This document shows, piece by piece, positions 24,186 through 33,007 of a DNA stretch of 42,836 nucleotides. Below the pieces are notes generated by a model. The model did not search any database. It had not been told where the DNA came from and was given only the letters and a program-made list of their open reading frames with translations. This DNA is from Chitinophagaceae bacterium (lineage in GTDB: Bacteria; Bacteroidota; Bacteroidia; Chitinophagales; Chitinophagaceae). Numbering within the stretch: position 1 is the stretch's first letter; each line of letters starts with the position of its first letter. A program made the position numbers and the translations under genes. The DNA lies in assembly GCA_025363075.1 (NCBI GenBank), contig JANYEP010000001.1, forward strand, positions 1-42,836. Reading direction: 5' to 3'.

Positions 24186-25526
24186 ATGAAAATACTTGTA
24201 TTATTTATTGCTGTTGGTTCAATGGTGTTGCTTTTATCAGCAACATCAAAGGGTAAAACTATGCAAGTGAATAATACACCTATTAAAACACCTCCACCAC
24301 CTGCAACACCAAATTTAGTATTGGATTTGTCTAAATGGAAACTGACTTTGCCTATCAATATTAATGGGCTTGAACAGATGGGTACAACCGCAATTTCCAA
24401 AACAACAGCTCAACTATTAGCAGGTTATTCATCAACTTACTTTAGTGTTTCGGCTGATACTGGAGTTACGTTTTGGTGCCCTATTGATGGAGCTACAACA
24501 AGCCCTGGCATTGGGTCTGATCATCCAAGAACAGAATTGGGCGAAACCTATTATTGGAATACAAGTAGTACTGGGCAAATGAATAATGTTGTGGCCATTA
24601 ATCAATATCCATCTAACTCAAAAAATATTATTATTGGACAAATTCATGGTGCAGGCACAACTTATAGCAGTTATCCTTTTGTTTTATTAAATATTGTAAA
24701 TGGAACTTTAAAAGCCAACATCAAAGGGGAGTTGAGTGGAAACGCAAATACCCAAAAGGCAACTTTATTAACCAACGTTGCATTGAATAAAAAAATCACT
24801 TATTCTATTGTTTGCGATGGAACAAATATTCATTTTACAGCTTCTTGCCCTGGTGCAACAGGTATTGGTAGCTGGACTGGGTATATACCAGCACCTTGGG
24901 TTGGTATAACTGCAAAATTTTCTGCTGGAGATTATGTTCAGGATACTGGTGCAAGCAGCACAGATGGTGGAAAGGTAACGTTCTATCAACTTAATATTGC
25001 CCACAATCCTTTGCCGGTTTCTTTGTCTTATTTTAAAGCAAAAAAAATAACACTGCAACAAATAAATTTATCGTGGGCTACAGCCACTGAAACGAATAAT
25101 AATTATTTTTCGATAGATAGAAGCCAGAATGGCAAAGCATTTGAAAGCATTGGCACAATAAATGGCAATTACAATTCATCAGTAGTGCAGCAATACAGTT
25201 TTACCGATAAAAATCCATATCAAGGCGTAAACTATTATCGCTTAAAACAAGTTGATTTAAATGGTAAATATTCTTATTCTGATATAGAAAAAGTTGAAAT
25301 TAATAACCAGGCATCAACAACTGTTTCAAGTTTAATTGAAGGCAATATTATTAAGGTAAATTATTTTGGTACTAAAGATGCAAAAGCGAATTTGTATAAT
25401 TCACTTGGTCAATCTTTTGGAACATTTAACCTTAGTGCTGGAGGTAATTTATTGAAGATAAATAAAATAAATACTGGCATTTACTATTTGAATATTAACA
25501 ATGAAGTTTTTAAAATAATTAAATAA
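24186..25526 (+). CDS. PL7 family alginate lyase with C-terminal sorting-type module
   Basis: This 446-residue exported protein has a hydrophobic signal segment (1-19) and a short Pro-rich linker (KTPPPPATP). The PL7 jelly roll spans about 45-275. The three PL7 motifs are RTELGE (115-120), QIHG (152-155) and KFSAGDYVQD (244-253), giving Arg115, Gln152, His154 and Tyr250. A QIH triplet is usually linked to activity on guluronate-containing alginate, QVH to polymannuronate. Residues 276-370 are an FN3-like module (LSWATATETNNNYFSIDRS) followed by a tail resembling T9SS C-terminal domains but lacking a YPNP motif. It is probably a secreted or surface endolyase. Confidence 0.93.
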   Translation: MKILVLFIAVGSMVLLLSATSKGKTMQVNNTPIKTPPPPATPNLVLDLSKWKLTLPININGLEQMGTTAISKTTAQLLAGYSSTYFSVSADTGVTFWCPIDGATTSPGIGSDHPRTELGETYYWNTSSTGQMNNVVAINQYPSNSKNIIIGQIHGAGTTYSSYPFVLLNIVNGTLKANIKGELSGNANTQKATLLTNVALNKKITYSIVCDGTNIHFTASCPGATGIGSWTGYIPAPWVGITAKFSAGDYVQDTGASSTDGGKVTFYQLNIAHNPLPVSLSYFKAKKITLQQINLSWATATETNNNYFSIDRSQNGKAFESIGTINGNYNSSVVQQYSFTDKNPYQGVNYYRLKQVDLNGKYSYSDIEKVEINNQASTTVSSLIEGNIIKVNYFGTKDAKANLYNSLGQSFGTFNLSAGGNLLKINKINTGIYYLNINNEVFKIIK

Positions 25527-25531
25527 AAATA

Positions 25532-26410
25532 ATGAAAAAAATATTTCTATTGCTATCATTTTTTGCAACTATAAATTTATTTGCACAAGATGAAACTGTT
25601 GTAAAGAAAGTAGAATTCCCTGTTGGGTACGAAGCCAAAATTGATGAGGTTTACCACGAAATTAATGGCTGGAAAGGAAGGGAAGATATTTACTTTAATC
25701 CAAAAGCTGCAAAGCCAACACCAGTTGTTTTTAATATTCACGGTGGAGGTTGGAATCACGGCACAAAAGAAAGTCAAACTGGCTATGGTAGCTGGTTTAA
25801 AATGGGCTTTGCTGTTGCTAATATTGAATATAGAATGTATCCTCAAGCTACTGCTCCTGCTGCAATTGAAGATGTTCGTGCTGCAATTCTGTATGTAGTA
25901 TCTCACGCTAAGAAATTAAATATTGACCCTAATAAAATTGTAATAATGGGTGGTAGTGCTGGTGGTCATTTAGCATTACTTGCTGGCTTGTTGCAAAACG
26001 ATAACAAGTTTGATGGAAAATATAAAGATGTTAAAGGCTACACAATAGCTGCAATAGTTGATAAATATGGACCTGCAGATTTAAGTGCAGGAAATTTTTC
26101 AAAATATAAATCACTTGTTAATTGGCTTGGTAATGAAGGTGCAAACAAAAAATTTAGAGAATCTCTTTCACCAGTTTATTATGTAAAAAAAACAAGCCCG
26201 CCAACATTCATTGTTCACGGAGACGCAGATCCAATTGTACCTTATCAACAATCAGTTGATTTAAAAAAGAAATATGATGAAGTGGGGGCAAAGAGTGAAT
26301 TTATGACAATACCTGCTGGAATGCACGGCAAATTTCCTAAGGAACAAAATACTGCTTTAAGTGCTGCTATTACTAAGTTTTTAACAGATTTAAATATCCC
26401 AAATAAATAA
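25532..26410 (+). CDS. Exported alpha/beta-hydrolase esterase, paralogue 1
   Basis: The 292-residue protein has a signal peptide (1-19, NLFAQ). It has an alpha/beta-hydrolase fold of the BD-FAE/acetyl-esterase group: oxyanion motif HGGGWNHGT (70-78), nucleophile Ser142 (GGSAGGH), Asp233 (HGDADPIVPY) and His265 (AGMHGKF). It could remove acetyl or other ester groups from the polymer or its oligomers. Its stop overlaps the ATG of the next, clearly related esterase by one base. Two esterases in an alginate operon suggest acetylated (bacterial) alginate or another decorated uronan, which is inference. Confidence 0.88.
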   Translation: MKKIFLLLSFFATINLFAQDETVVKKVEFPVGYEAKIDEVYHEINGWKGREDIYFNPKAAKPTPVVFNIHGGGWNHGTKESQTGYGSWFKMGFAVANIEYRMYPQATAPAAIEDVRAAILYVVSHAKKLNIDPNKIVIMGGSAGGHLALLAGLLQNDNKFDGKYKDVKGYTIAAIVDKYGPADLSAGNFSKYKSLVNWLGNEGANKKFRESLSPVYYVKKTSPPTFIVHGDADPIVPYQQSVDLKKKYDEVGAKSEFMTIPAGMHGKFPKEQNTALSAAITKFLTDLNIPNK

Positions 26411-27324
26411 TGAAAAAAATATTATTCATAACTCTAATAGCAATTAGTTCAAGTGTTATTGCACAAGATGATAGTGTTGCTTCAAAGAAGCAAGATACAC
26501 CAGTTGTTAAAAAAATAAAATTCCCTACTGGCTACAAAGCCAATCTTGATGCAGTTTACAGCGAAATTGATGGTTGGAAAGGAAGGGAAGATATTTACTA
26601 TAATCCAACTGCTGCAAAGCCAACACCAGTAATATTTAATATTCATGGTGGAGGTTGGAACAAAGGAACAAAAGAAGCCCAAGGTGGTTTTGATATGTAT
26701 TTTAAAATGGGCTTTGCTGTTGTGAATGTTGAGTATAGATTGAGCCAACAAGCAAGTGCTCCTGCTGCAGTTGAAGATGTGAGGGCAGCAATGTTATACG
26801 CAGTAAAAAAAGCTAAGGAATTAAATATTGATCCCAATAGAATTGTTGTGATGGGTAGTAGTGCTGGAGCTCATTTAGCATTAATGTGTGGTCTGCTGCA
26901 ACACGATACAAGATTTGATGGGGCATATAAAAAAGTGAAGAAATATGAGATTGTTGCCATTATTGATAAGTCTGGTATTACAGATGTTTGGGATTGGGCT
27001 TATGGTAAAAATAAAACCAGCAAATCTGCAACAATGTGGTTGGGTGCAAGAGATAAAGATGAAGCGTTTGCTAAAACTGTTTCACCAATTCACTATGTTA
27101 AAAAAACAAGCCCACCAACTTACATTGCTCACGGTGATGCTGATCTTGTTGTGCCATATCAGGAAGCTGTTGCATTGAAAAATAAATTTGAAGAAGTTGG
27201 TGCAAAATACGTTTTTAAAACCGTTCTTGGTGGAGGACACGGAAAATATACACGAGAACAAAACGATGAAATCAGTAAAGAGATTACTAAATTTCTAATT
27301 GACTTAAACTTCCTTGATAAATAA
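26410..27324 (+). CDS. Exported alpha/beta-hydrolase esterase, paralogue 2
   Basis: The 304-residue protein has a signal peptide (1-19, SSVIAQ), HGGGWNKGT (79-87), nucleophile Ser151 (GSSAGAH), Asp245 (HGDADLVVPY) and His277 (GGGHGKY). Long stretches match the preceding esterase, for example the GWKGREDIYYNP region and the VKKTSPPTYI region, so the pair arose by tandem duplication. The differences lie in the lid segment around residues 188-205 (ITDVWDWAYGKNK here, PADLSAGNFSKYK there). That suggests different ester positions or chain lengths. It is coupled by one-base overlaps to both neighbours. Confidence 0.88.
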   Translation: MKKILFITLIAISSSVIAQDDSVASKKQDTPVVKKIKFPTGYKANLDAVYSEIDGWKGREDIYYNPTAAKPTPVIFNIHGGGWNKGTKEAQGGFDMYFKMGFAVVNVEYRLSQQASAPAAVEDVRAAMLYAVKKAKELNIDPNRIVVMGSSAGAHLALMCGLLQHDTRFDGAYKKVKKYEIVAIIDKSGITDVWDWAYGKNKTSKSATMWLGARDKDEAFAKTVSPIHYVKKTSPPTYIAHGDADLVVPYQEAVALKNKFEEVGAKYVFKTVLGGGHGKYTREQNDEISKEITKFLIDLNFLDK

Positions 27325-28517
27325 TGAAGCTGACTAAAAAATATATCATTTTCTTAACACTAATGTGCTTGCAAAAACAAGTTGTAGCTCAAGCCATAGA
27401 ACTTTACTTGCACGATGCAAAGAAAGTAGCAGCTACTAAAAGTTTAGCAAAGAACGATGTGGCAATTAAAGAAAAAATTGCCCAGCTTTCTAAACAAGCA
27501 GACAAATTAGTGAATAAAAAATTTGGCTCAGTAATGGATAAAAATGTGCTGCCACCTTGTGGTAACAAACACGAATATTTAAGTTTAGCAAGATATTACT
27601 GGCCAGATCCAAGCAAGCCTGATGGTAAGCCTTACATTAAAAAGGATGGTGAAAAAAATCCTGATAACGATTTGATAAGTGATGATAAAAATTTTGATGA
27701 TTTAATAGCAGCAGTAAATGATTTGTCTTGGGCATATTATTTTACCAATGAAAATAAATATGCAGAAAAAGCAGTGCAGCTAATTCGCTTTTGGTTTTTA
27801 GATACTGCAACTTATATGTCACCTAACCTGAATCACGCACAAGTGAGAACTGGTATTGATACTGGTGTAAGCACAGGTATTATTGATACACATAATTTAC
27901 CTCAAATGCTTGATGCTATTGGTTTATTACACTCTTCAGCTATTTGGAAACTATCAGATGAAAGTGGAATGAAACAGTGGTTTGATGATTATTTATATTG
28001 GTTGCTTAACAGTAATAATGGGAAAAAAGAAAGGGAAGCTAAAAATAATCACGGTACTTTTTATGATATGCAAGTTGCATCCATTGCATTGTTTTGTGGA
28101 CAGAAAAAAGTTGCAGATGAAATATTGAAAAATGATTTTGAACGCCTTGCCTGGCAAGTTGAAATTGATGGCAAACAACCCTTGGAACTATCACGAACAT
28201 TGGCTTTGAGTTATTCAACTTTTAATTTAGAAGCGTGGTTTCGATTAGCAAGTATTGCTGAAAAAAATGGTGTTGATTTTTGGCATTACGAAACCAAAGA
28301 TGGAAGGAGTTTGAAAAAAGCATTGGTTTATTTAATACCTTTTGTAGTTGATGGAAAGCCTTGGGAATACAAGCAAATTAATAAATATAAACAACAAGAT
28401 TTATATCGTTTGTTACTTATTGCAGCAGAGAAATTTAAAGATGACAAGTATAAAAAGCAAGCAGAGAAAATAAAGGACAGTAACAAAAATGTGTTAGTGG
28501 ATTTATTAAATACTTAA
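27324..28517 (+). CDS. PL38-like alginate lyase (alginate_lyase superfamily)
   Basis: The 397-residue protein has a signal peptide (about 1-23) and an (alpha/alpha) toroid fold of the Pfam alginate_lyase group. Typical features are KHEYLSLARYYWPDP (83-97), SPNLNHAQ (166-173), and the catalytic-type NNHGTFYDMQ (241-250) with His243 and Tyr247. The length and these motifs resemble PL38 enzymes, which cleave mannuronate- or glucuronate-rich polymers, more than PL5. No T9SS tail is present, so it is probably periplasmic. It overlaps the upstream esterase gene by one base. The PL38 family call needs a profile search. Confidence 0.8.
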   Translation: MKLTKKYIIFLTLMCLQKQVVAQAIELYLHDAKKVAATKSLAKNDVAIKEKIAQLSKQADKLVNKKFGSVMDKNVLPPCGNKHEYLSLARYYWPDPSKPDGKPYIKKDGEKNPDNDLISDDKNFDDLIAAVNDLSWAYYFTNENKYAEKAVQLIRFWFLDTATYMSPNLNHAQVRTGIDTGVSTGIIDTHNLPQMLDAIGLLHSSAIWKLSDESGMKQWFDDYLYWLLNSNNGKKEREAKNNHGTFYDMQVASIALFCGQKKVADEILKNDFERLAWQVEIDGKQPLELSRTLALSYSTFNLEAWFRLASIAEKNGVDFWHYETKDGRSLKKALVYLIPFVVDGKPWEYKQINKYKQQDLYRLLLIAAEKFKDDKYKKQAEKIKDSNKNVLVDLLNT

Positions 28518-28529
28518 GAAAATATAAAA

Positions 28530-30614
28530 ATGAATTCGATAATAAAATATACTATACTATTATGTTGCATTCTATTTTGCAATAACAGCTTTGCAACAAA
28601 TTATACTGTTACTACAAAATCTACTTTGCAATCAAAAATGGTGGCAGCTTTGCCTGGCGATACAGTTATTGTTGCTAATGGTACCTACAATAATTGGGGC
28701 AGTATTTCTTTTGCAAATACCAAAGGAACAGCTACATCTACCTGGATAGTATTAAAAGCTCAAACCTTTAATGGCGTTGTGTTTACTGGCACAACAAGCC
28801 TTTCATTTTCTGGCAAACGCATTTTAGTAACTGGTTTTAAATTTACAAATGGAAGTACTGGTGGAACAACTGATGTATTACAATTCAGAACTTCGTCAAC
28901 TGTTTTTGCAAGTTACTCACGCATCACAAATATTACATTCGATAATTTCAATAGTGATTCAACTGGTTCTTATCTCAACAATAGTAGTGATATAGATAAT
29001 AAATGGGTTTCACTTTATGGTACAAACAACAGGGTTGACCATTGTACATTCATCAATAAATTTAATGCAGGAGCAACTGTTACTGTGTGGTATGATAACA
29101 ATACATATCCTCAATTATCAACTACAACTTATCATTATATTGATTCAAATTATTTTAATGGGAGAGGCTATTTAGGTGACAATGGAGGAGAAACAATAAG
29201 GGTTGGAACAAGCACTGTTTCACGTTCTGTGGGTAAGAATGTTATAGAGTATAATATGTTTGAAAATTGCGTACAAACAGAGCCGGAAATAATTTCAAAT
29301 AAATCTGGGTTCAACACATATCGTTATAACACATTTAAAAATTGTAATGGAGGATTAACATTAAGGCAAGGCAGGTATTGCAGTGTTTATGGCAACTTTT
29401 TTATTGTTGATAATCCTGTAAGAACAAACTCTTATGGTATCAGGGTTATTGATAAAGGTCACAAGATTTACAACAACTATATTGAAGGAATATTAGGTAA
29501 TAAAAACAAGCTAACTTCTTTGCGTTGTCCCATTATTTTATACAATGGACTTTCATCAATAAATGATACAACTGATGCAAGCAAAGCTGCTGGATATTTT
29601 CCTACAGATAGCGTGGTTGTTGCGTTTAACACAGTTGTTAATTGCTCAGGTGGTGGTGGAATTGTGTTAGGATTTACAGATGGCGGTGCAAATATTTACC
29701 AACCAAAAGGAATACAGGTTGCTAATAATTTAATTAAAATGACTACAGGTCAAGCTGCCTATATAGATCCTGTAAATACTGCACTAACTTATTCTGCTGA
29801 AGGAAATTTTTATTCAGCACCAAGTTTAGGCTTAGCATCATCAACAGGGTTTTCAAATAGTACTTTAACTTTTGGTACAAGAACAAATGGCATTTTACCA
29901 CCGCCTTCTCTTGTGCAAGATGCAGCAACAAATACTGCAACATATTCTTCTTTATTAAATTATTTGGATGTAAATGGAAAAACAAGAACTGCTCTTTTTG
30001 ATGTTGGTTGCCAGGAATTAAATGGAACAGGAAACATTATTGCAAGCCCATTAGACTCTACTTTAGTTGGTGCAGGAAAACCTGTGATAATTACTCCTGT
30101 AACACTTATTAATTTTTCAGCTTTTACAGTAAATAATGCAATAAATCTTAAGTGGTTTGTAGAAAATGAAATTAATTTTTTACAGTATGAAATTGAGTAT
30201 AGTGTTAATGGTATAAACTTTGTGAAAACTTCTACAGTAAAGGCTTTGCAGCAATCATCATATAGTTATGTTTTTACGGATAAAAGCAATTCTAAAAATT
30301 ATTTTAGATTGAAATTGGTAGATAAAAATGGCACTTTTTCTTATTCAAATGTTGCTGTGGTTGATGCAAAAATTGCATTCAATATTTACCCAAATCCGAC
30401 AAAGAATTTTATTACTATAGATGTTAGTAATGACCAGCATAAATATTATGCAATAATTACTGATATGCTTGGAAAGCCTGTGAAGCAAGCGATGCTTGCA
30501 TCTCAACACAACACCATTTCAACAAATGGGTTTATAGACGGATTTTATACTGTTCAGATTATAGAAAATAATCAAGTTGTTAATATTTATCCAATTATTA
30601 TTTCTAAACAATAA
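28530..30614 (+). CDS. PL6 family alginate lyase with T9SS C-terminal domain
   Basis: This 694-residue protein has a signal peptide (1-22) and a PL6 beta-helix (about 24-430). The catalytic pair is Lys258 (EIISNKS) and Arg279 (LTLRQGR) at the standard 21-residue spacing. The supporting NRVDHCTF and GGETIRVG repeats are present. After a linker comes an FN3-like module (about 525-610: INLKWFVENEINFLQYEIEY) and a type A T9SS sorting domain with YPNP, so the enzyme is probably secreted or fixed to the cell surface. The FN3 plus sorting tail closely resembles that of the next protein. Confidence 0.93.
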   Translation: MNSIIKYTILLCCILFCNNSFATNYTVTTKSTLQSKMVAALPGDTVIVANGTYNNWGSISFANTKGTATSTWIVLKAQTFNGVVFTGTTSLSFSGKRILVTGFKFTNGSTGGTTDVLQFRTSSTVFASYSRITNITFDNFNSDSTGSYLNNSSDIDNKWVSLYGTNNRVDHCTFINKFNAGATVTVWYDNNTYPQLSTTTYHYIDSNYFNGRGYLGDNGGETIRVGTSTVSRSVGKNVIEYNMFENCVQTEPEIISNKSGFNTYRYNTFKNCNGGLTLRQGRYCSVYGNFFIVDNPVRTNSYGIRVIDKGHKIYNNYIEGILGNKNKLTSLRCPIILYNGLSSINDTTDASKAAGYFPTDSVVVAFNTVVNCSGGGGIVLGFTDGGANIYQPKGIQVANNLIKMTTGQAAYIDPVNTALTYSAEGNFYSAPSLGLASSTGFSNSTLTFGTRTNGILPPPSLVQDAATNTATYSSLLNYLDVNGKTRTALFDVGCQELNGTGNIIASPLDSTLVGAGKPVIITPVTLINFSAFTVNNAINLKWFVENEINFLQYEIEYSVNGINFVKTSTVKALQQSSYSYVFTDKSNSKNYFRLKLVDKNGTFSYSNVAVVDAKIAFNIYPNPTKNFITIDVSNDQHKYYAIITDMLGKPVKQAMLASQHNTISTNGFIDGFYTVQIIENNQVVNIYPIIISKQ

Positions 30615-31991
30615 ATGAGCTATAAAAGCAACATATCGGTAATAATATTTATAGCAATCATATTTGCTGTAATGCCTATACTTGCTACATCACAGGTTAC
30701 ACTTGATGCAAATGGGCCAGGGCAAACCTATGAATTAATCAATAGTGTTTTAGCACCAGGTTATACTGCTGTTGAAGCCCCAGACCAATGCACAAGCCAC
30801 CCAAGTTTTGGAAGACATATTGCAGAAGTGTGGGATGCTACCTTGAACAAATATGTGTTTGAATTTTATATTCACGTGCCAACATCTTTTCCTGTAACTG
30901 CAACAACTGCTGATAATGATAGGTGTATCAATTTCGACAGGCAAAGGGTTGAAATAAAAACGTATGAATCATCACCAGCAAACTTAAAAGGAACAGTAGG
31001 GGAGACTGTAAATTATAAATGGAAATTCAGGCTGCCATTGGGCTTTAGGCCATCGCCAAATTTTACGCATATACATCAAGTAAAGGCAGTAGGTGGTGAT
31101 GAAGGTGATCCATTATTTACATTGACTGTAAGAAAAAGCAACCCTGATATTTTGCAATCGCTTTATGTAAAGGATAGTGCGACTTCAGAATTTGTGCAAG
31201 GATTTGTAAATCTTTCTTCGATTGCTGGCATTTGGATAGAGGCAACCGAAGTTATAAAAGTTGGTGCAAATGGAACTTATTCAATTACTTTAAAACGTGT
31301 GAGTGATAGCGTTACTTTGCTTTCATATAATAACGCAAACGTAGCAACCATAAGGCCTTCAAATACTTTCATTAGACCCAAATGGGGAATTTACAGAAGC
31401 CTCAATAGCTATTCATATTTAAGGGATGACACAATTCGCCTTGCAAATATTTCCATTCAAGAAGGAGTGTTGCCTGTGCATCTTACAAATTTTACTGCAT
31501 CAATAATAAATAAAAAAATCGAACTGAAATGGAGTGTAGAAAACGAAATTAATTTTAGTGATTATGAAATTGAGTATAGCAACAACGGCATTGGCTTTAA
31601 CAAGATTGGAAATGTAAAAGCAGCCACTAAAACCGCATACAATTTTATATATAATAACAATCAACCAAAACAATTTTATCGTTTAAAGTTGATAGATAAA
31701 GATGGCAGGTTTTCTTACTCAAATATTATTTCATTGTTTACCAATGATAAAGTTGAATTAAGCCTATATCCTAATCCTGCAAAGAATTGTATCACTATTT
31801 CAACAAATGAACTTCATTCAAATAGTACATTAATTATTAGTGATGCAGTTGGTGTTGTTGTAAAGAAAACTGCATTAACAAATGCTGTAACAATAATTGA
31901 AACCAATAAGTTTTTAAATGGAATTTATCATATTCAATTATTAGAAAACAATCAAATCATTTGTAATAACACTTTTGTTATTGCACGATAG
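30615..31991 (+). CDS. Secreted jelly-roll protein, candidate polysaccharide lyase of unassigned family, with T9SS tail
   Basis: The 458-residue protein has a signal peptide (about 1-26), a beta-rich domain (about 28-284), an FN3-like module (about 287-370) and a T9SS tail (YPNP at 385-388). Three segments parallel the catalytic layout of jelly-roll lyases (PL7, PL13, PL18, PL20): DRQRVEIKTY (108-117), THIHQVK (151-157) and RPKWGIYRS (254-262). These would supply Arg, Glu, His, Gln, Lys and Tyr. I cannot place it in a named family. The spacing differs from PL7, and the motifs are THIHQ rather than QIH. Its position between two PL6-related genes, and the tail it shares with the T9SS PL6, argue that it acts on the same polymer. 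It starts directly after the preceding stop codon. Confidence 0.65.
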   Translation: MSYKSNISVIIFIAIIFAVMPILATSQVTLDANGPGQTYELINSVLAPGYTAVEAPDQCTSHPSFGRHIAEVWDATLNKYVFEFYIHVPTSFPVTATTADNDRCINFDRQRVEIKTYESSPANLKGTVGETVNYKWKFRLPLGFRPSPNFTHIHQVKAVGGDEGDPLFTLTVRKSNPDILQSLYVKDSATSEFVQGFVNLSSIAGIWIEATEVIKVGANGTYSITLKRVSDSVTLLSYNNANVATIRPSNTFIRPKWGIYRSLNSYSYLRDDTIRLANISIQEGVLPVHLTNFTASIINKKIELKWSVENEINFSDYEIEYSNNGIGFNKIGNVKAATKTAYNFIYNNNQPKQFYRLKLIDKDGRFSYSNIISLFTNDKVELSLYPNPAKNCITISTNELHSNSTLIISDAVGVVVKKTALTNAVTIIETNKFLNGIYHIQLLENNQIICNNTFVIAR

Positions 31992-31997
31992 AGCTTA

Positions 31998-32984
31998 ATG
32001 AAAACAATAATTACGATATTATCATTTAGTGTTTTTTGCAGTTGCACTGCACAGCAAAAGCTTGTTATAAAAACTATCAAAGTTTCCTCTGCAAGTGGCT
32101 TGCAGCAAGCACTTGATTATGCAAAGCCCGGTGATGAAATTGTTATTAACGATGGTAAATATGAAGGTAATTTTAAAATACCTACTACTGCAAATGGCAC
32201 ACGAAATAATCCAATTGTATTGCGTGGATCAAGTAAGGCTATTTTAAATGGAAGTACTACAAACACTGGATATGTGTTGCATTTGCAAGCGAGTTATTGG
32301 GTTATTAAAAACTTCACTATTACCAATGGCTTAAAAGGCATTATTGCTGATGGTGCAAATTATAATTTAATTGATAGTTTAACAGTAAATACAATTGGTG
32401 AAGAAGCCATTCATTTAAGAAAGTTCTCTTGTCACAACTCAATACAGCATTGCATAATATCAAATACAGGTTTAAAAACTCCTGATTATGGCGAAGGAAT
32501 TTATTTAGGAAGTGCTGTAAGTAATTGGACAAAATATACTAATGGATTAGAAGATAAATCTGACTCAAACTCAGTTATTGAAAATATAATAGGACCTGAT
32601 GTTGCTGCTGAATGTATTGATATAAAAGAAGGTTCAACAGGCGGAATTATTCGTGGAAATAAATTTAATTCAACTGGCATCACAGGTGCTAATAGTGGTG
32701 ATAGTTGGATGGATGTAAAAGGTAATGGTTATCTTATAGAAGGCAATACTGGTTTCAATCCTAAGGGTTCTGTATTGAAGGATGGATACCAGGTACATTG
32801 TGCAGTTGATGGTTGGGGAAATGATAATATTTTCAAGAACAATACTTGTGAAGTTAATGCAGATGGATATGGAATAAACATAACATTAAAGAGTAGTAAA
32901 GGTGAAGCAACAGGAAATAAGGTTTATAAAAGCAATACTGTTATTGCAGCCAAAAGTGGCTTAACAAATATTTCGAGTGAGTAG
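31998..32984 (+). CDS. Right-handed beta-helix protein of unassigned family
   Basis: The 328-residue exported protein has an N-terminal signal with cysteines near the cleavage site (FCSCTAQQ), possibly a lipoprotein. The body is a parallel beta-helix: repeats such as GIIADGANYNLIDSLTV, ECIDIKEGSTGGIIRGNKF and MDVKGNGYLIEGN each end in Asn-rich turns. The PL6 Lys/Arg signature is absent, so it is not a fourth PL6. It may be a lyase of another beta-helix family, an epimerase-like fold or a binding protein. Conserved acidic clusters (KTPDYGEGIYLG, AAECIDIKEG) could hold calcium or the active site. It lies 6 nt after the jelly-roll gene. Confidence 0.65.
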   Translation: MKTIITILSFSVFCSCTAQQKLVIKTIKVSSASGLQQALDYAKPGDEIVINDGKYEGNFKIPTTANGTRNNPIVLRGSSKAILNGSTTNTGYVLHLQASYWVIKNFTITNGLKGIIADGANYNLIDSLTVNTIGEEAIHLRKFSCHNSIQHCIISNTGLKTPDYGEGIYLGSAVSNWTKYTNGLEDKSDSNSVIENIIGPDVAAECIDIKEGSTGGIIRGNKFNSTGITGANSGDSWMDVKGNGYLIEGNTGFNPKGSVLKDGYQVHCAVDGWGNDNIFKNNTCEVNADGYGINITLKSSKGEATGNKVYKSNTVIAAKSGLTNISSE

Positions 32985-33007
32985 AAATAACGACTTAAAA
33001 AAGCTAA

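Noticed and set aside
31998-32984. Fourth PL6 lyase
   Set aside because: The Lys (NKS) and Arg (LRHG) motifs shared by the three true PL6 proteins are absent, although the beta-helix pattern is present.
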